A stretch of 43,218 nt of DNA from Palsa-1447 sp964509885. GTDB lineage: Bacteria; Verrucomicrobiota; Verrucomicrobiia; Opitutales; Opitutaceae. Below the pieces are notes generated by a model. It saw only the letters and a list, made by a program, of their open reading frames with translations. It did not search any database and was not told the origin of the DNA. Below, one piece after another: positions 16,679 through 23,334 of the stretch. Position numbers and translations under genes: made by a program. Position 1 is the first letter of the stretch. Each line of letters opens with the position of its first letter. The DNA is taken from NCBI GenBank assembly GCA_964509885.1, contig CAZDZL010000032.1:1-43218 (forward strand). Direction: 5' to 3'.

Positions 16679-16986
16679 GCCGGCTGGCCGAAAGAAAGGT
16701 TCTTCTCCAGCTCGATATCGCGATTCGGCGCTCCGAGTGCGCGCATGCCGCCGCCCGCGTAAGCCGCCCCCTCGAGTGGCTGGACCGTGCGGTCGCCTTC
16801 TGGAGGCGCATCTCGCCCCTGGCGCGCATGGCGATCGTGCCGCTCGCCGTGTTGGCCGGGCGAAGGCTGCTTCCCCGCCGCGGGATATTGGGCTCGGTCC
16901 TGCGCTGGGGACCGCTCGTCGCGGGCGCCATCCGCAGCGTCAGCGCCGCCACCGCGGGCCGCAGGGGCGCCGCTGCCAAGGGCTGA
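16657..16986 (+). CDS. Small basic membrane protein, YqjK-like position
   Basis: This 109-residue, Arg-rich protein starts at an ATG with a good Shine-Dalgarno (GGAAAGGA) inside the end of the YqjE-type gene. Residues 1-35 form a basic helix (RLAERKVLLQLDIAIRRSE), and a hydrophobic stretch near 55-67 (MAIVPLAVLAG) and another near 78-92 could lie at the membrane. Gene order and size match YqjK of E. coli, but sequence similarity cannot be asserted from reading alone. Gene context (DUF883 then YqjE-like then this) points to a membrane-associated stress or stationary-phase role. No catalytic motif is present. Confidence 0.65.
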   Translation: MYTHRELSRLAERKVLLQLDIAIRRSECAHAAARVSRPLEWLDRAVAFWRRISPLARMAIVPLAVLAGRRLLPRRGILGSVLRWGPLVAGAIRSVSAATAGRRGAAAKG

Positions 16987-17060
16987 CCCCCGGGCCGGCC
17001 CGGCGGGAGATCAATCTTGTTGAGGCGGCGGGTCCCGCCCGCCTAGCCTCCCCGCAAGAG

Positions 17061-17642
17061 ATGTCGAAGGTCTATTTCTACTACTCGGCGATGAACGCCG
17101 GAAAGAGCACCGTGCTGCTGCAGTCGAGCTACAACTACCGGGAGCGGGGCATGCGCACGCTTCTCTTCGTGCCGGACCTCGACACGCGCTCGGGCGAGGG
17201 GCGGATCGAATCCAGAATCGGGCTCACGTCGGAGGCGGTCACCCTGCGCGCGGGTGACGACCTCCTCGAGCACGTGCGCGCAGCGCACGCCGAGAAGCCG
17301 GTGGCCTGCGTCCTCGTCGACGAGGCCCAGTTCCTGACGCCGCAGCAGGTCGCCCAGGCCACGGACATCGCGGACACGCTTCGCATACCCGTCCTCTGCT
17401 ACGGCCTGAGGACGGATTTCCAGGGGAAGCTCTTCCCGGGCAGCGCGCGTCTGCTCGCGGTGGCCGACAACCTGATCGAGCTGAAGACCATCTGCCACTG
17501 CGGCCGCAAGGCGACGATGAACCTTCGCGTCGCCGCTGACGGCGTCGCCGTGAGGGAGGGCGCCCAGGTGGAGATCGGCGGCAACGACCGCTACGTGGCG
17601 ATGTGCCGGCGCCACTTCAAGGAGGCGTTCGGCGCGGCCTGA
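17061..17642 (+). CDS. tdk: Thymidine kinase
   Basis: This is a type-II thymidine kinase, phosphorylating thymidine to dTMP in the salvage pathway in the cytoplasm. The protein is 193 residues, the normal size. It shows a Walker A-like loop (SAMNAGKST, 9-17), the Walker B/catalytic region LVDEAQFL at 85-92 with Glu88 as the likely base, the lasso region with probable zinc ligands Cys145, Cys147, Cys182 and His185 (TICHCGRKA and MCRRHF), and the thymidine-contacting IGGNDRY segment. The ATG at 17061 is preceded by a purine-rich GCAAGAG. It converges with the release-factor-like gene, with 11 bp between the stops. Confidence 0.95.
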   Translation: MSKVYFYYSAMNAGKSTVLLQSSYNYRERGMRTLLFVPDLDTRSGEGRIESRIGLTSEAVTLRAGDDLLEHVRAAHAEKPVACVLVDEAQFLTPQQVAQATDIADTLRIPVLCYGLRTDFQGKLFPGSARLLAVADNLIELKTICHCGRKATMNLRVAADGVAVREGAQVEIGGNDRYVAMCRRHFKEAFGAA

Positions 17643-17653
17643 CGGGGGCCGAC

Positions 17654-18055
17654 CTACTCGTCCCCCACCCGCCCGCGGCGCGCCTTGCTGCGGGCACGGT
17701 GCTTCTTCATCTGGATCATCTTCACCTTCTGGCCGTAGCTCTTCTGCCTGGTTTGGCGCCGGCCCTTTTCCCGCTCCTGCTGGGCCGCATCCCGCGCCGC
17801 GCGGGCGCGCGCCTCCAGCCTCCCGCACAGCTCCAGCCACGCCTGCTCCCTGTTGGCCGACTGGGACCGCTCGGCCTGGCAGCGGACCTCGATCCCCGTC
17901 GGCCCGTGGCGCAGCCACACCGTGGAGGACGTCTTGTTGATCTTCTGGCCGCCGGGGCCGCTTCCGCGGACGAACCTCTCCTCCACGTCGGAGGGGGACG
18001 CGCCCAGCGCCGCTAGCCTGGCTCGGATGTTTTCGTATGCGTCCAAGGGTGGCAC
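17654..18055 (-). CDS. Release-factor-like peptidyl-tRNA hydrolase (ArfB/RF-domain protein)
   Basis: This 133-residue protein consists of the catalytic GGQ domain of class I release factors without the codon-recognition domain, as in ArfB (YaeJ) and mitochondrial C12orf65/ICT1. The motif GSGPGGQKINKTSS has GGQ at 35-37. The C-terminus is very rich in Arg, Lys and Gln (KKHRARSKARRGR), matching the tail that ArfB inserts into the empty mRNA channel. The likely role is to release nascent peptides from ribosomes stalled without a stop codon. The start is a GTG with a weak Shine-Dalgarno; the first recognisable residues PLDAYENIRARL look native. Whether it is ArfB itself or the related RF-like family is not decidable here. 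Confidence 0.85.
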   Translation of the reverse strand: MPPLDAYENIRARLAALGASPSDVEERFVRGSGPGGQKINKTSSTVWLRHGPTGIEVRCQAERSQSANREQAWLELCGRLEARARAARDAAQQEREKGRRQTRQKSYGQKVKMIQMKKHRARSKARRGRVGDE

Positions 18056-18117
18056 CTCGGCCCCACTCTATCGGTGAGGCCGTGGGGATCGACAAGCCAA
18101 ACCCGGGCGCCCCGGAC

Positions 18118-18450
18118 CTATTTCAGAGTGAGATTGTCCTTCACGTCCCTGACGCCGCTCACCGACATGGCGTCCCTCGTCGCGGCAGACCTCTGGTCCT
18201 CCGTGTCGACGAACCCGCTCAGCTGCACGACGCCCTTGAAGGTCTCCACCTTGATCTCGAAGGACTTCACGGCGCCGTCGCCCAGGAGGGCGCTCTTCAC
18301 CTTGGTGGTGATGGCGGTGTCGTCCACGTACTGGCCGGTGCTGTCGCTCGTGCGGCTGCCCGCGCATCCGATCGAGATGGCGCCGACCGCAAGGATGCCC
18401 GTGAGGGCGAATACCGAGGCGAATTTGGATCTGTTGAGTTTCTCGTTCAT
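18118..18450 (-). CDS. BON-domain lipoprotein
   Basis: This 110-residue exported protein has a lipoprotein-type signal (KFASVFALTGILAVGAISIGC, lipid-attachment Cys after SIG) and one BON domain at about residues 40-110: DDTAITTKVKSALL, then FEIKVETFKGVVQLSGFVDT and VRDVKDNL at the end. BON domains bind phospholipid or envelope components, and OsmY is the best-known relative, often induced by osmotic or envelope stress. The ATG at 18450 is preferred to an upstream in-frame start because the signal peptide begins right there. It is divergent from the YXWGXW lipoprotein across about 200 bp. Confidence 0.85.
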   Translation of the reverse strand: MNEKLNRSKFASVFALTGILAVGAISIGCAGSRTSDSTGQYVDDTAITTKVKSALLGDGAVKSFEIKVETFKGVVQLSGFVDTEDQRSAATRDAMSVSGVRDVKDNLTLK

Positions 18451-18653
18451 GATTCTCGTGTTTTTCGAATTGAGGTTTGCGCGCCCCTGGGCCCGGGTCC
18501 CGACGATTGGGCGCAACTGACGCCCACATCGTAGCCGGCCGCGGGGAATGGTTCCCTTTTGCGCCGTTTCGTCGCGGCCCGCCGGGGGTTAATTCGAGTA
18601 ATGTGCCTGCGCGCGAGGAACCGTCGGGGGATCCGGCAGTCGGTGTCGGACGT

Positions 18654-19127
18654 ATGAACACATCACATTATTCAACCCGCGCGCTTATTGCCTGCGGCGC
18701 GATCGCACTCCTCGGTGGATGCGCTTCCGAACCCGACTCCCATGTCGTCTCGGCGCCTCCCCCGGCCCCTCCCGGTGCCACAGCAACGGTCGTGACGACC
18801 CAGACGACGTCCGCCCCGGTCCAGTCCCAGGTCGTCTACAGCACGCAGAACCAGCCGCAGACGCAGACCGTCTACACGACGCAGTCGCAGCCGACGAACA
18901 CGATCATCGTCGCGCAGGCGCCCCCGTCACTCCAAGCCGAGGTCGTCCTCGCCCGTCCCTCGCCCGACCACGTGTGGATCGCGGGATACTGGACTTGGAG
19001 GGACAGCCGCTACGAGTGGATGGCCGGCCATTGGGAGCTTCCCCCGCACTCGAATTCCGCGTGGGTCGCCCCGCGCTGGGAGCCCGAGAACGGATCGTTC
19101 CGCTTCTACGAGGGCTACTGGAACTGA
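18654..19127 (+). CDS. YXWGXW-repeat lipoprotein
   Basis: This is a 157-residue outer-envelope lipoprotein. The signal sequence ends in LLGGC, giving a lipidated cysteine near residue 22. A low-complexity Thr/Gln/Val-rich linker (TQTTSAPVQSQVVYSTQNQ and similar) covers about 30-90. The C-terminal 65 residues carry the YXWGXW-type motif twice: HVWIAGYWTWRDSRYEWMAG, then a degenerate copy in WVAPRWEPE and EGYWN. The family is widespread and its function unknown. The long upstream frame is ignored because the ATG at 18654 starts exactly at the signal peptide. A clean hairpin terminator follows. Confidence 0.85.
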   Translation: MNTSHYSTRALIACGAIALLGGCASEPDSHVVSAPPPAPPGATATVVTTQTTSAPVQSQVVYSTQNQPQTQTVYTTQSQPTNTIIVAQAPPSLQAEVVLARPSPDHVWIAGYWTWRDSRYEWMAGHWELPPHSNSAWVAPRWEPENGSFRFYEGYWN

Positions 19128-19155
19128 TCCGGTCCCCCGCATAGAATCTTAGCCG

Positions 19156-19187
19156 AACGGCGCGGAGAAATCCGCGCCGTTTCTCTT
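19156..19187 (+). terminator. Intrinsic terminator after the YXWGXW lipoprotein
   Basis: An 11-bp perfect stem (AACGGCGCGGA with TCCGCGCCGTT) closed by a GAAA tetraloop is followed by TCTCTTT. It begins 28 bp after the lipoprotein stop and lies between two convergent genes, so it may serve both strands, although the T-run is on the plus strand. Confidence 0.8.
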
Positions 19188-19202
19188 TCGCACGCGGCGC
19201 CG

Positions 19203-20453
19203 CTACGGCCTGGGGAGCGTGCCCTGCGGATCCAGGCGCCCGAACAGCCCGTCCTCCTCGTTGTTAGGGCCCGCCGTGAAATAGAGGGACTTGGCGTCAC
19301 CCAGGCTTACCCCGTTGCCAAACGTGAGCCCCCAGATCCCGTCGATGCTGATGATCTTGGTGTCGGGATCGCGCAGGTAGCCCTTGAACTCCCCGGTCCC
19401 AAGGTCGAACGCCGAGATCGTGCCGTCGCCGAAGTTGGCCACGAGCAGGTCGCCCGAGAACGCGCCGAACTGGGTGGGCGCGAGGGCCATGCCCCAGGGG
19501 ACGTTGAGGACGCCATGCGTCCGAAAATCCATCACTAGCGTTCCGTCCTCGTTGTACTCCACGACATGGCCGAGGCCCGCCCCGAGCGTCTGCTCCTGGC
19601 CCTCGTCGCTTTCGGGATCGAACGCCGCGTAGGCGACGAAGAGATGCCCGCCAAGGTCCGTTATGTTGAAGGGATGAAGGCTGCCGACGCTCGCCGGCGC
19701 CTGGAAATGGAACGTTGCGGTTACGTCCCTCCACTTGTTGTCGAACACCCGGATGACGTTGTTGCGGATGTCGGCCGCAAAGAGGTGGTTTCCCCCGGAC
19801 TTGGCGTAGGCATCCGATGTGGAAGCGTTGTTCGTCAGCGCCGCCCCGGAAAAGACGCAGTTAGCTGGGCTTGGCATGCTGGGCCCCGTCTTGGAATAAT
19901 TGACCACCACCGGCGCCGTCTTCATGGCCACTGCGGTACTGGAGCTCCATGCGTTGACGCATCCGTCCTCGGTCACGAACACGAACTTTGCCGGGCCGGA
20001 ATAGCCCCCGCCCACGGGCTCGGCGGGGGTCGCCTTGCGGTTGTCGGCCGGGCCGGCGACGTGGAATTCCTCGGGCTGTCCCGGAATGTCGCTTGCGGAG
20101 TTGTAGGCCTGGCCGGTCACAAAGGCGTAGCCGTGGTCGGTGAAATTGGGCTGGTCCAGGGTCACCAGCTTGAGCCCGTCCTGGTGGAGCGGGTTGCCGG
20201 CAACGTCGCCGATGAACTCGGACGACGTGCCCGTTCCGGCGTTCGAAATCCAGATGTGTCCCCCGGCCCCCGGGGGACGTAGCGCGACCCCCCAGGCGTC
20301 CCTCATGCTGGGGTCCACGATTCTCGCATGATACTCGGCGGTGTTGGCCACCAGGTTCGTCTGCAGGTAGCCGCTCTCGGAGATTCGTGTGCGCGCAAAG
20401 AGAGCGACGGGGGCCAGGGCGGCGCCCGCCAGCAGGAGGGTCAATTTGGGCAT
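19203..20453 (-). CDS. TIGR03118-family exported beta-propeller-like protein
   Basis: This 416-residue secreted protein starts with a signal peptide (LTLLLAGAALAPVALFA) and then shows features I associate with the TIGR03118 family: QTNLVANTAEYHARIVDP, DAWGVALRP, WISNAGTGTSSEF, and later a GNHLFAADIRNNVIRVFD block and GTISAFDLGTGEFKGYL. The repeated strand-turn pattern suggests a propeller. The function is unknown; family members often carry PEP-CTERM tails, but this one ends without one (LFGRLDPQGTLPRP). It is the last of three minus-strand genes for exported proteins, separated from the phosphoesterase by a strong hairpin. There is no obvious Shine-Dalgarno. Confidence 0.8.
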   Translation of the reverse strand: MPKLTLLLAGAALAPVALFARTRISESGYLQTNLVANTAEYHARIVDPSMRDAWGVALRPPGAGGHIWISNAGTGTSSEFIGDVAGNPLHQDGLKLVTLDQPNFTDHGYAFVTGQAYNSASDIPGQPEEFHVAGPADNRKATPAEPVGGGYSGPAKFVFVTEDGCVNAWSSSTAVAMKTAPVVVNYSKTGPSMPSPANCVFSGAALTNNASTSDAYAKSGGNHLFAADIRNNVIRVFDNKWRDVTATFHFQAPASVGSLHPFNITDLGGHLFVAYAAFDPESDEGQEQTLGAGLGHVVEYNEDGTLVMDFRTHGVLNVPWGMALAPTQFGAFSGDLLVANFGDGTISAFDLGTGEFKGYLRDPDTKIISIDGIWGLTFGNGVSLGDAKSLYFTAGPNNEEDGLFGRLDPQGTLPRP

Positions 20454-20460
20454 GCTCGGA

Positions 20461-20500
20461 TGAAACGGGAAAGTGGGGCCGCGGCAATCCGCGGCCCCAC
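20461..20500 (-). terminator. Hairpin terminator between phosphoesterase and TIGR03118 genes
   Basis: A 12-bp perfect GC stem (arms 20473-20484 and 20489-20500, loop CAAT) starts 23 bp after the phosphoesterase stop. On the minus strand it is followed by CTTTCCCGTTTCAT, a moderate T-run. It may end the upstream transcript or only reduce read-through into the TIGR03118 gene, whose start codon lies about 20 bp further on. Confidence 0.65.
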
Positions 20501-20523
20501 AGCTGGATCGAGGAGGATGTCGA

Positions 20524-22200
20524 CTAGGGTGTGCCGTTCGTGGTGACGCTCAGGCCCTCGGTAACGCTGCCGGAGGCCGGGTTTGCGAGCTGAAGCGTGA
20601 CCGTCGCCGAGGCCCCTGGGGCAAGGCCCGAGCCGGAGACCAGGACGTAGGGATTCCCGTCCGTGGCGGTGCCGGCGGAATTCTTGAGGGTTGTGTTCAG
20701 GCTTCCCACCTCGAGATAGACCGGGTTCGTGATGGCCGAGCCGAGCATGTTCGTGGCCGTGACGGTCTGGGTGAGCGAGTTGGTGCGGCGGTTGAGGACG
20801 AATCCACTCGGGGTGAGGCTCACCGTCGGGATCGAGGTGGGGATCACTCCCGGCTGGAACAGGTCCGAGAGGTCGTAGGCCTCGCCCGTGCCGTAGCCCG
20901 AAGGCGGGACGGCCGACTGGCCCGTGATGGGCGCCAGCGCGGTCAGCGCTGTGGTCACGCCGACCAGGTTGGCCGGCGTGGAGTTTGACGGGTTCGCGGC
21001 GTCGTTGAGATATCCAGTGTACGTGTTGGCGGTCACCTGGAAGATCTCCTGCATCGTGTGAAGGTCGGAGGAATGGGTGTAGTTGAGCGTGCTGGCGTAG
21101 GCGTTCCCCTTGGCCAGCGGGGAAATAACGATCTCCATCAGCGTGTGCTTGAAGTCGTTCTGGTTGCTGCCCTCGGTCTCGTCGGTCCAGATGACGATCA
21201 CCCCGTTGTTCTGGAATTGCGGGGAGGCCATGATCTGGGGGACGACGATCGACAGGAAGTTGTCGCCCTGGGCAATCTGAGCCAGGTCACCCGTGTAGTG
21301 GACGCCGTGGTAGGTGAAGCCGCCCGACAGCGCCGTGTGCATGTCGTTGAACTGGTCCGGCGTGATCACGTTGTACTGGGCGCAGGTGCCGGCCGCCAGG
21401 TCGCCCGCGAGGTCGGGCAGCGGGGAATAGAAGGGCGCCTCGGGATTCGTGGTCGATGTGTTCGCCACCGTGAGGCTAGACGTTCCGTTGGTCGCCGCGA
21501 AGAAGAGCGATCCCGTGTGCTTGACCGCAAAATTCCACTGGGTGCTTCCGTTGTAGGGATTGAGGTAGGTCGCGTTGTTCCCGCTGAAGCTCGCCAGGGG
21601 CACCGTCCAGATTGACGACGGCGCGGGCGTGGCCGTCAGGAGGCCGCCCAAGTTCGCGTTGGTGCCGGTTGAGTTGAGCTGGTTGGTGCCCTCGGAGTAG
21701 GCCCTCCACGTGAGCCCGGCAGCCTGGAGCAGGCCGCACAGGTTCTGTCCGGTGTAGTCCGGGTTCGCCACAAGGAAGTTGTGGATCTGATTCACGCTCA
21801 AACCGGTTCCGTACGGGTCGTTGTCGTCGGCCTTGCTGAGGTTGGATCCATTTTCCATCCAGACGTAGTTCGGCTCGGAGGGGTGGATGCTCGGCGACGA
21901 ACCATCGTAGGCGGCGAGGACATTGTGGTAGGACGTGCAGTAGGAGACCAGCGCGGCGTTGGCATTGCCCGGCGTGATGAGGCTGTTGATATAGGGGGCC
22001 GCGGCGCTGCCATAGAGCTGAGCGCCACCGGAGGTCTCGCTCTCGGTGAAGTTGCGGTTCTCCATCAGGATGTACCAGACGGTGCCCACGGGCTGCTGGG
22101 CATGCGCTGCACTGAGCAGGAGGCTGAGTGAGCAGGAGGCTAGGATCATGCACTTCTGGAGGAATCCCTTTGGCGAAGTGTTTGGTGACGAAAGGTTCAT
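20524..22200 (-). CDS. Secreted phosphoesterase (AcpA/phospholipase C superfamily)
   Basis: This 558-residue exported hydrolase is of the alkaline-phosphatase-like phosphoesterase family (Pfam Phosphoesterase, PF04185), which includes acid phosphatase AcpA and phospholipase C. A signal peptide ends near AAHA-QQ (residue 34). The hallmark metal-site motif MENRNF occurs at 46-51, and the second hallmark WTDETEGSNQNDFKHTLMEI lies about residue 340-360 with acidic metal ligands and a nearby His. The last roughly 100 residues form a separate beta-rich Ig-like domain (VSLTPSGFVLNRRTNSLTQT onward) typical of secreted proteins. TATATT about 27 bp before the ATG could be a -10 box. It lies 54 bp after the PEP-CTERM gene. 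The substrate is not predictable. Confidence 0.85.
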   Translation of the reverse strand: MNLSSPNTSPKGFLQKCMILASCSLSLLLSAAHAQQPVGTVWYILMENRNFTESETSGGAQLYGSAAAPYINSLITPGNANAALVSYCTSYHNVLAAYDGSSPSIHPSEPNYVWMENGSNLSKADDNDPYGTGLSVNQIHNFLVANPDYTGQNLCGLLQAAGLTWRAYSEGTNQLNSTGTNANLGGLLTATPAPSSIWTVPLASFSGNNATYLNPYNGSTQWNFAVKHTGSLFFAATNGTSSLTVANTSTTNPEAPFYSPLPDLAGDLAAGTCAQYNVITPDQFNDMHTALSGGFTYHGVHYTGDLAQIAQGDNFLSIVVPQIMASPQFQNNGVIVIWTDETEGSNQNDFKHTLMEIVISPLAKGNAYASTLNYTHSSDLHTMQEIFQVTANTYTGYLNDAANPSNSTPANLVGVTTALTALAPITGQSAVPPSGYGTGEAYDLSDLFQPGVIPTSIPTVSLTPSGFVLNRRTNSLTQTVTATNMLGSAITNPVYLEVGSLNTTLKNSAGTATDGNPYVLVSGSGLAPGASATVTLQLANPASGSVTEGLSVTTNGTP

Positions 22201-22254
22201 GGAAAGGATATTTGAAACTGAGCTGGAATATATGGTGGTGGAGGCTTTGAGTTT

Positions 22255-22956
22255 TCAGGCCGTCCCGAGCAGGCCGAAGCGGCGGGCGCCGAGCGCGAGA
22301 AGGAGGCAGGCTCCCCCGAGGATCGCCGCCGTGGTGGACGGCTCGGGGATCGCCACGAGGGCCGTGACCCCGCTGATGGTTATCGCACCGTCCGCCGAGG
22401 ATACACCAGAGTAGGCGCCCACGTTAGCTATTGTGTTGGATGAGCTTAAATTAAGAAATACGAGGCTCTGCGTGTCGGGGGCCGTCGTGAACAACTGCGC
22501 CGGGCCGCCCAGGGAGTTGTCCATGACGCTCACGGCGAACGTGCTCGGCACGCCTACGTCCGGTCCGGTCTCCGTGATCGTCGCCTTGAACTGGATATCC
22601 GTCGTGCCGGCCGAGAACTGCTGGTAGAGCTCGTTGAAGGGGTGCGCCGCGCTCTCGGTGAGGCTCACCGTGCTCGCCAGGCTCCCCGAGGCCGACCCGC
22701 TCGTCACCGCCGAGCCCACCGCGCTCCCGCCCGTCAGGGAAAAGTTCGTGAGGGTTGCGGTGTTCGAGGCCAGGGCCGAGTTCCCGTAGTTGAAGTCGAA
22801 GTCCAGGTAGAACGGCGCATCGGCGCTTTCCGCGCTCAGGCCCGCCGTGTTGATGTCGACGTTGAAGGTCAGAGTCTGCGCCTTCAGTGAGGGCGCGCCG
22901 AGCAGCGCGATTGCGCCGACAATAAGCATGAGGTTGTTCTTGATCGCTGTGTTCAT
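22255..22956 (-). CDS. PEP-CTERM sorting-domain protein
   Basis: This 233-residue exported protein has an N-terminal signal peptide (LMLIVGAIALLGAPSLKA) and a C-terminal PEP-CTERM signal: IPEPS at 203-207, a transmembrane stretch (ILGGACLLLAL) and a basic end (GARRFG). The PEP-CTERM/exosortase system processes such tails and sends proteins to the cell surface or exopolysaccharide. The middle is a low-complexity, beta-rich domain (FYLDFDFNYGNSALASNTAT, then FSAGTTDIQFKATIT) without catalytic motifs. The ATG at 22956 is chosen because the signal peptide starts there; the frame upstream is Arg-rich and not protein-like. It has no Shine-Dalgarno. The exosortase gene is not in the window. Confidence 0.9.
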   Translation of the reverse strand: MNTAIKNNLMLIVGAIALLGAPSLKAQTLTFNVDINTAGLSAESADAPFYLDFDFNYGNSALASNTATLTNFSLTGGSAVGSAVTSGSASGSLASTVSLTESAAHPFNELYQQFSAGTTDIQFKATITETGPDVGVPSTFAVSVMDNSLGGPAQLFTTAPDTQSLVFLNLSSSNTIANVGAYSGVSSADGAITISGVTALVAIPEPSTTAAILGGACLLLALGARRFGLLGTA

Positions 22957-23334
22957 GATGTGGTGTCCGAGGGAGCGTTGGTTAATAAAAATCTGTGGCC
23001 CGTTTTTCCTGTCCCTGATCCGATTTTTTTCCTGCGCCCGGACAATACACGGGCTTTTCGTCGAACTCATGACGCCCGCGTTACGATCCAATGGTTTTCG
23101 CGGCTGTACCGATCGGAATTTCGCTCTGCAACTGCAAGGCGTTGGCATGAACCCGTGACGGATGCGTTACAGGTATCTAATTATTGAATACACATTGCCC
23201 GGAATGCGGTGCCTGAGCGGGGCATTCGGCCCAGCGGAAGGGCCGCAGTCCGCCCTCACGGCCGGAAAACGATAGTGTTGTTCCCGGGGCTGCGACCACC
23301 TAGACAGCCCGTTGCCCCAGGGCCGCCCTCCCCC
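22957..23334. other. Divergent intergenic region, PEP-CTERM gene / glycosidase gene
   Basis: These 378 bases hold no supportable gene. GC content drops clearly, with T/A runs around 22983-23030 and 23170-23195 (for example TATCTAATTATTGAATACAC), likely the promoter zones of the two divergent genes. I could not assign convincing -35/-10 pairs. The end nearest the glycosidase is GC-rich again. Confidence 0.6.
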
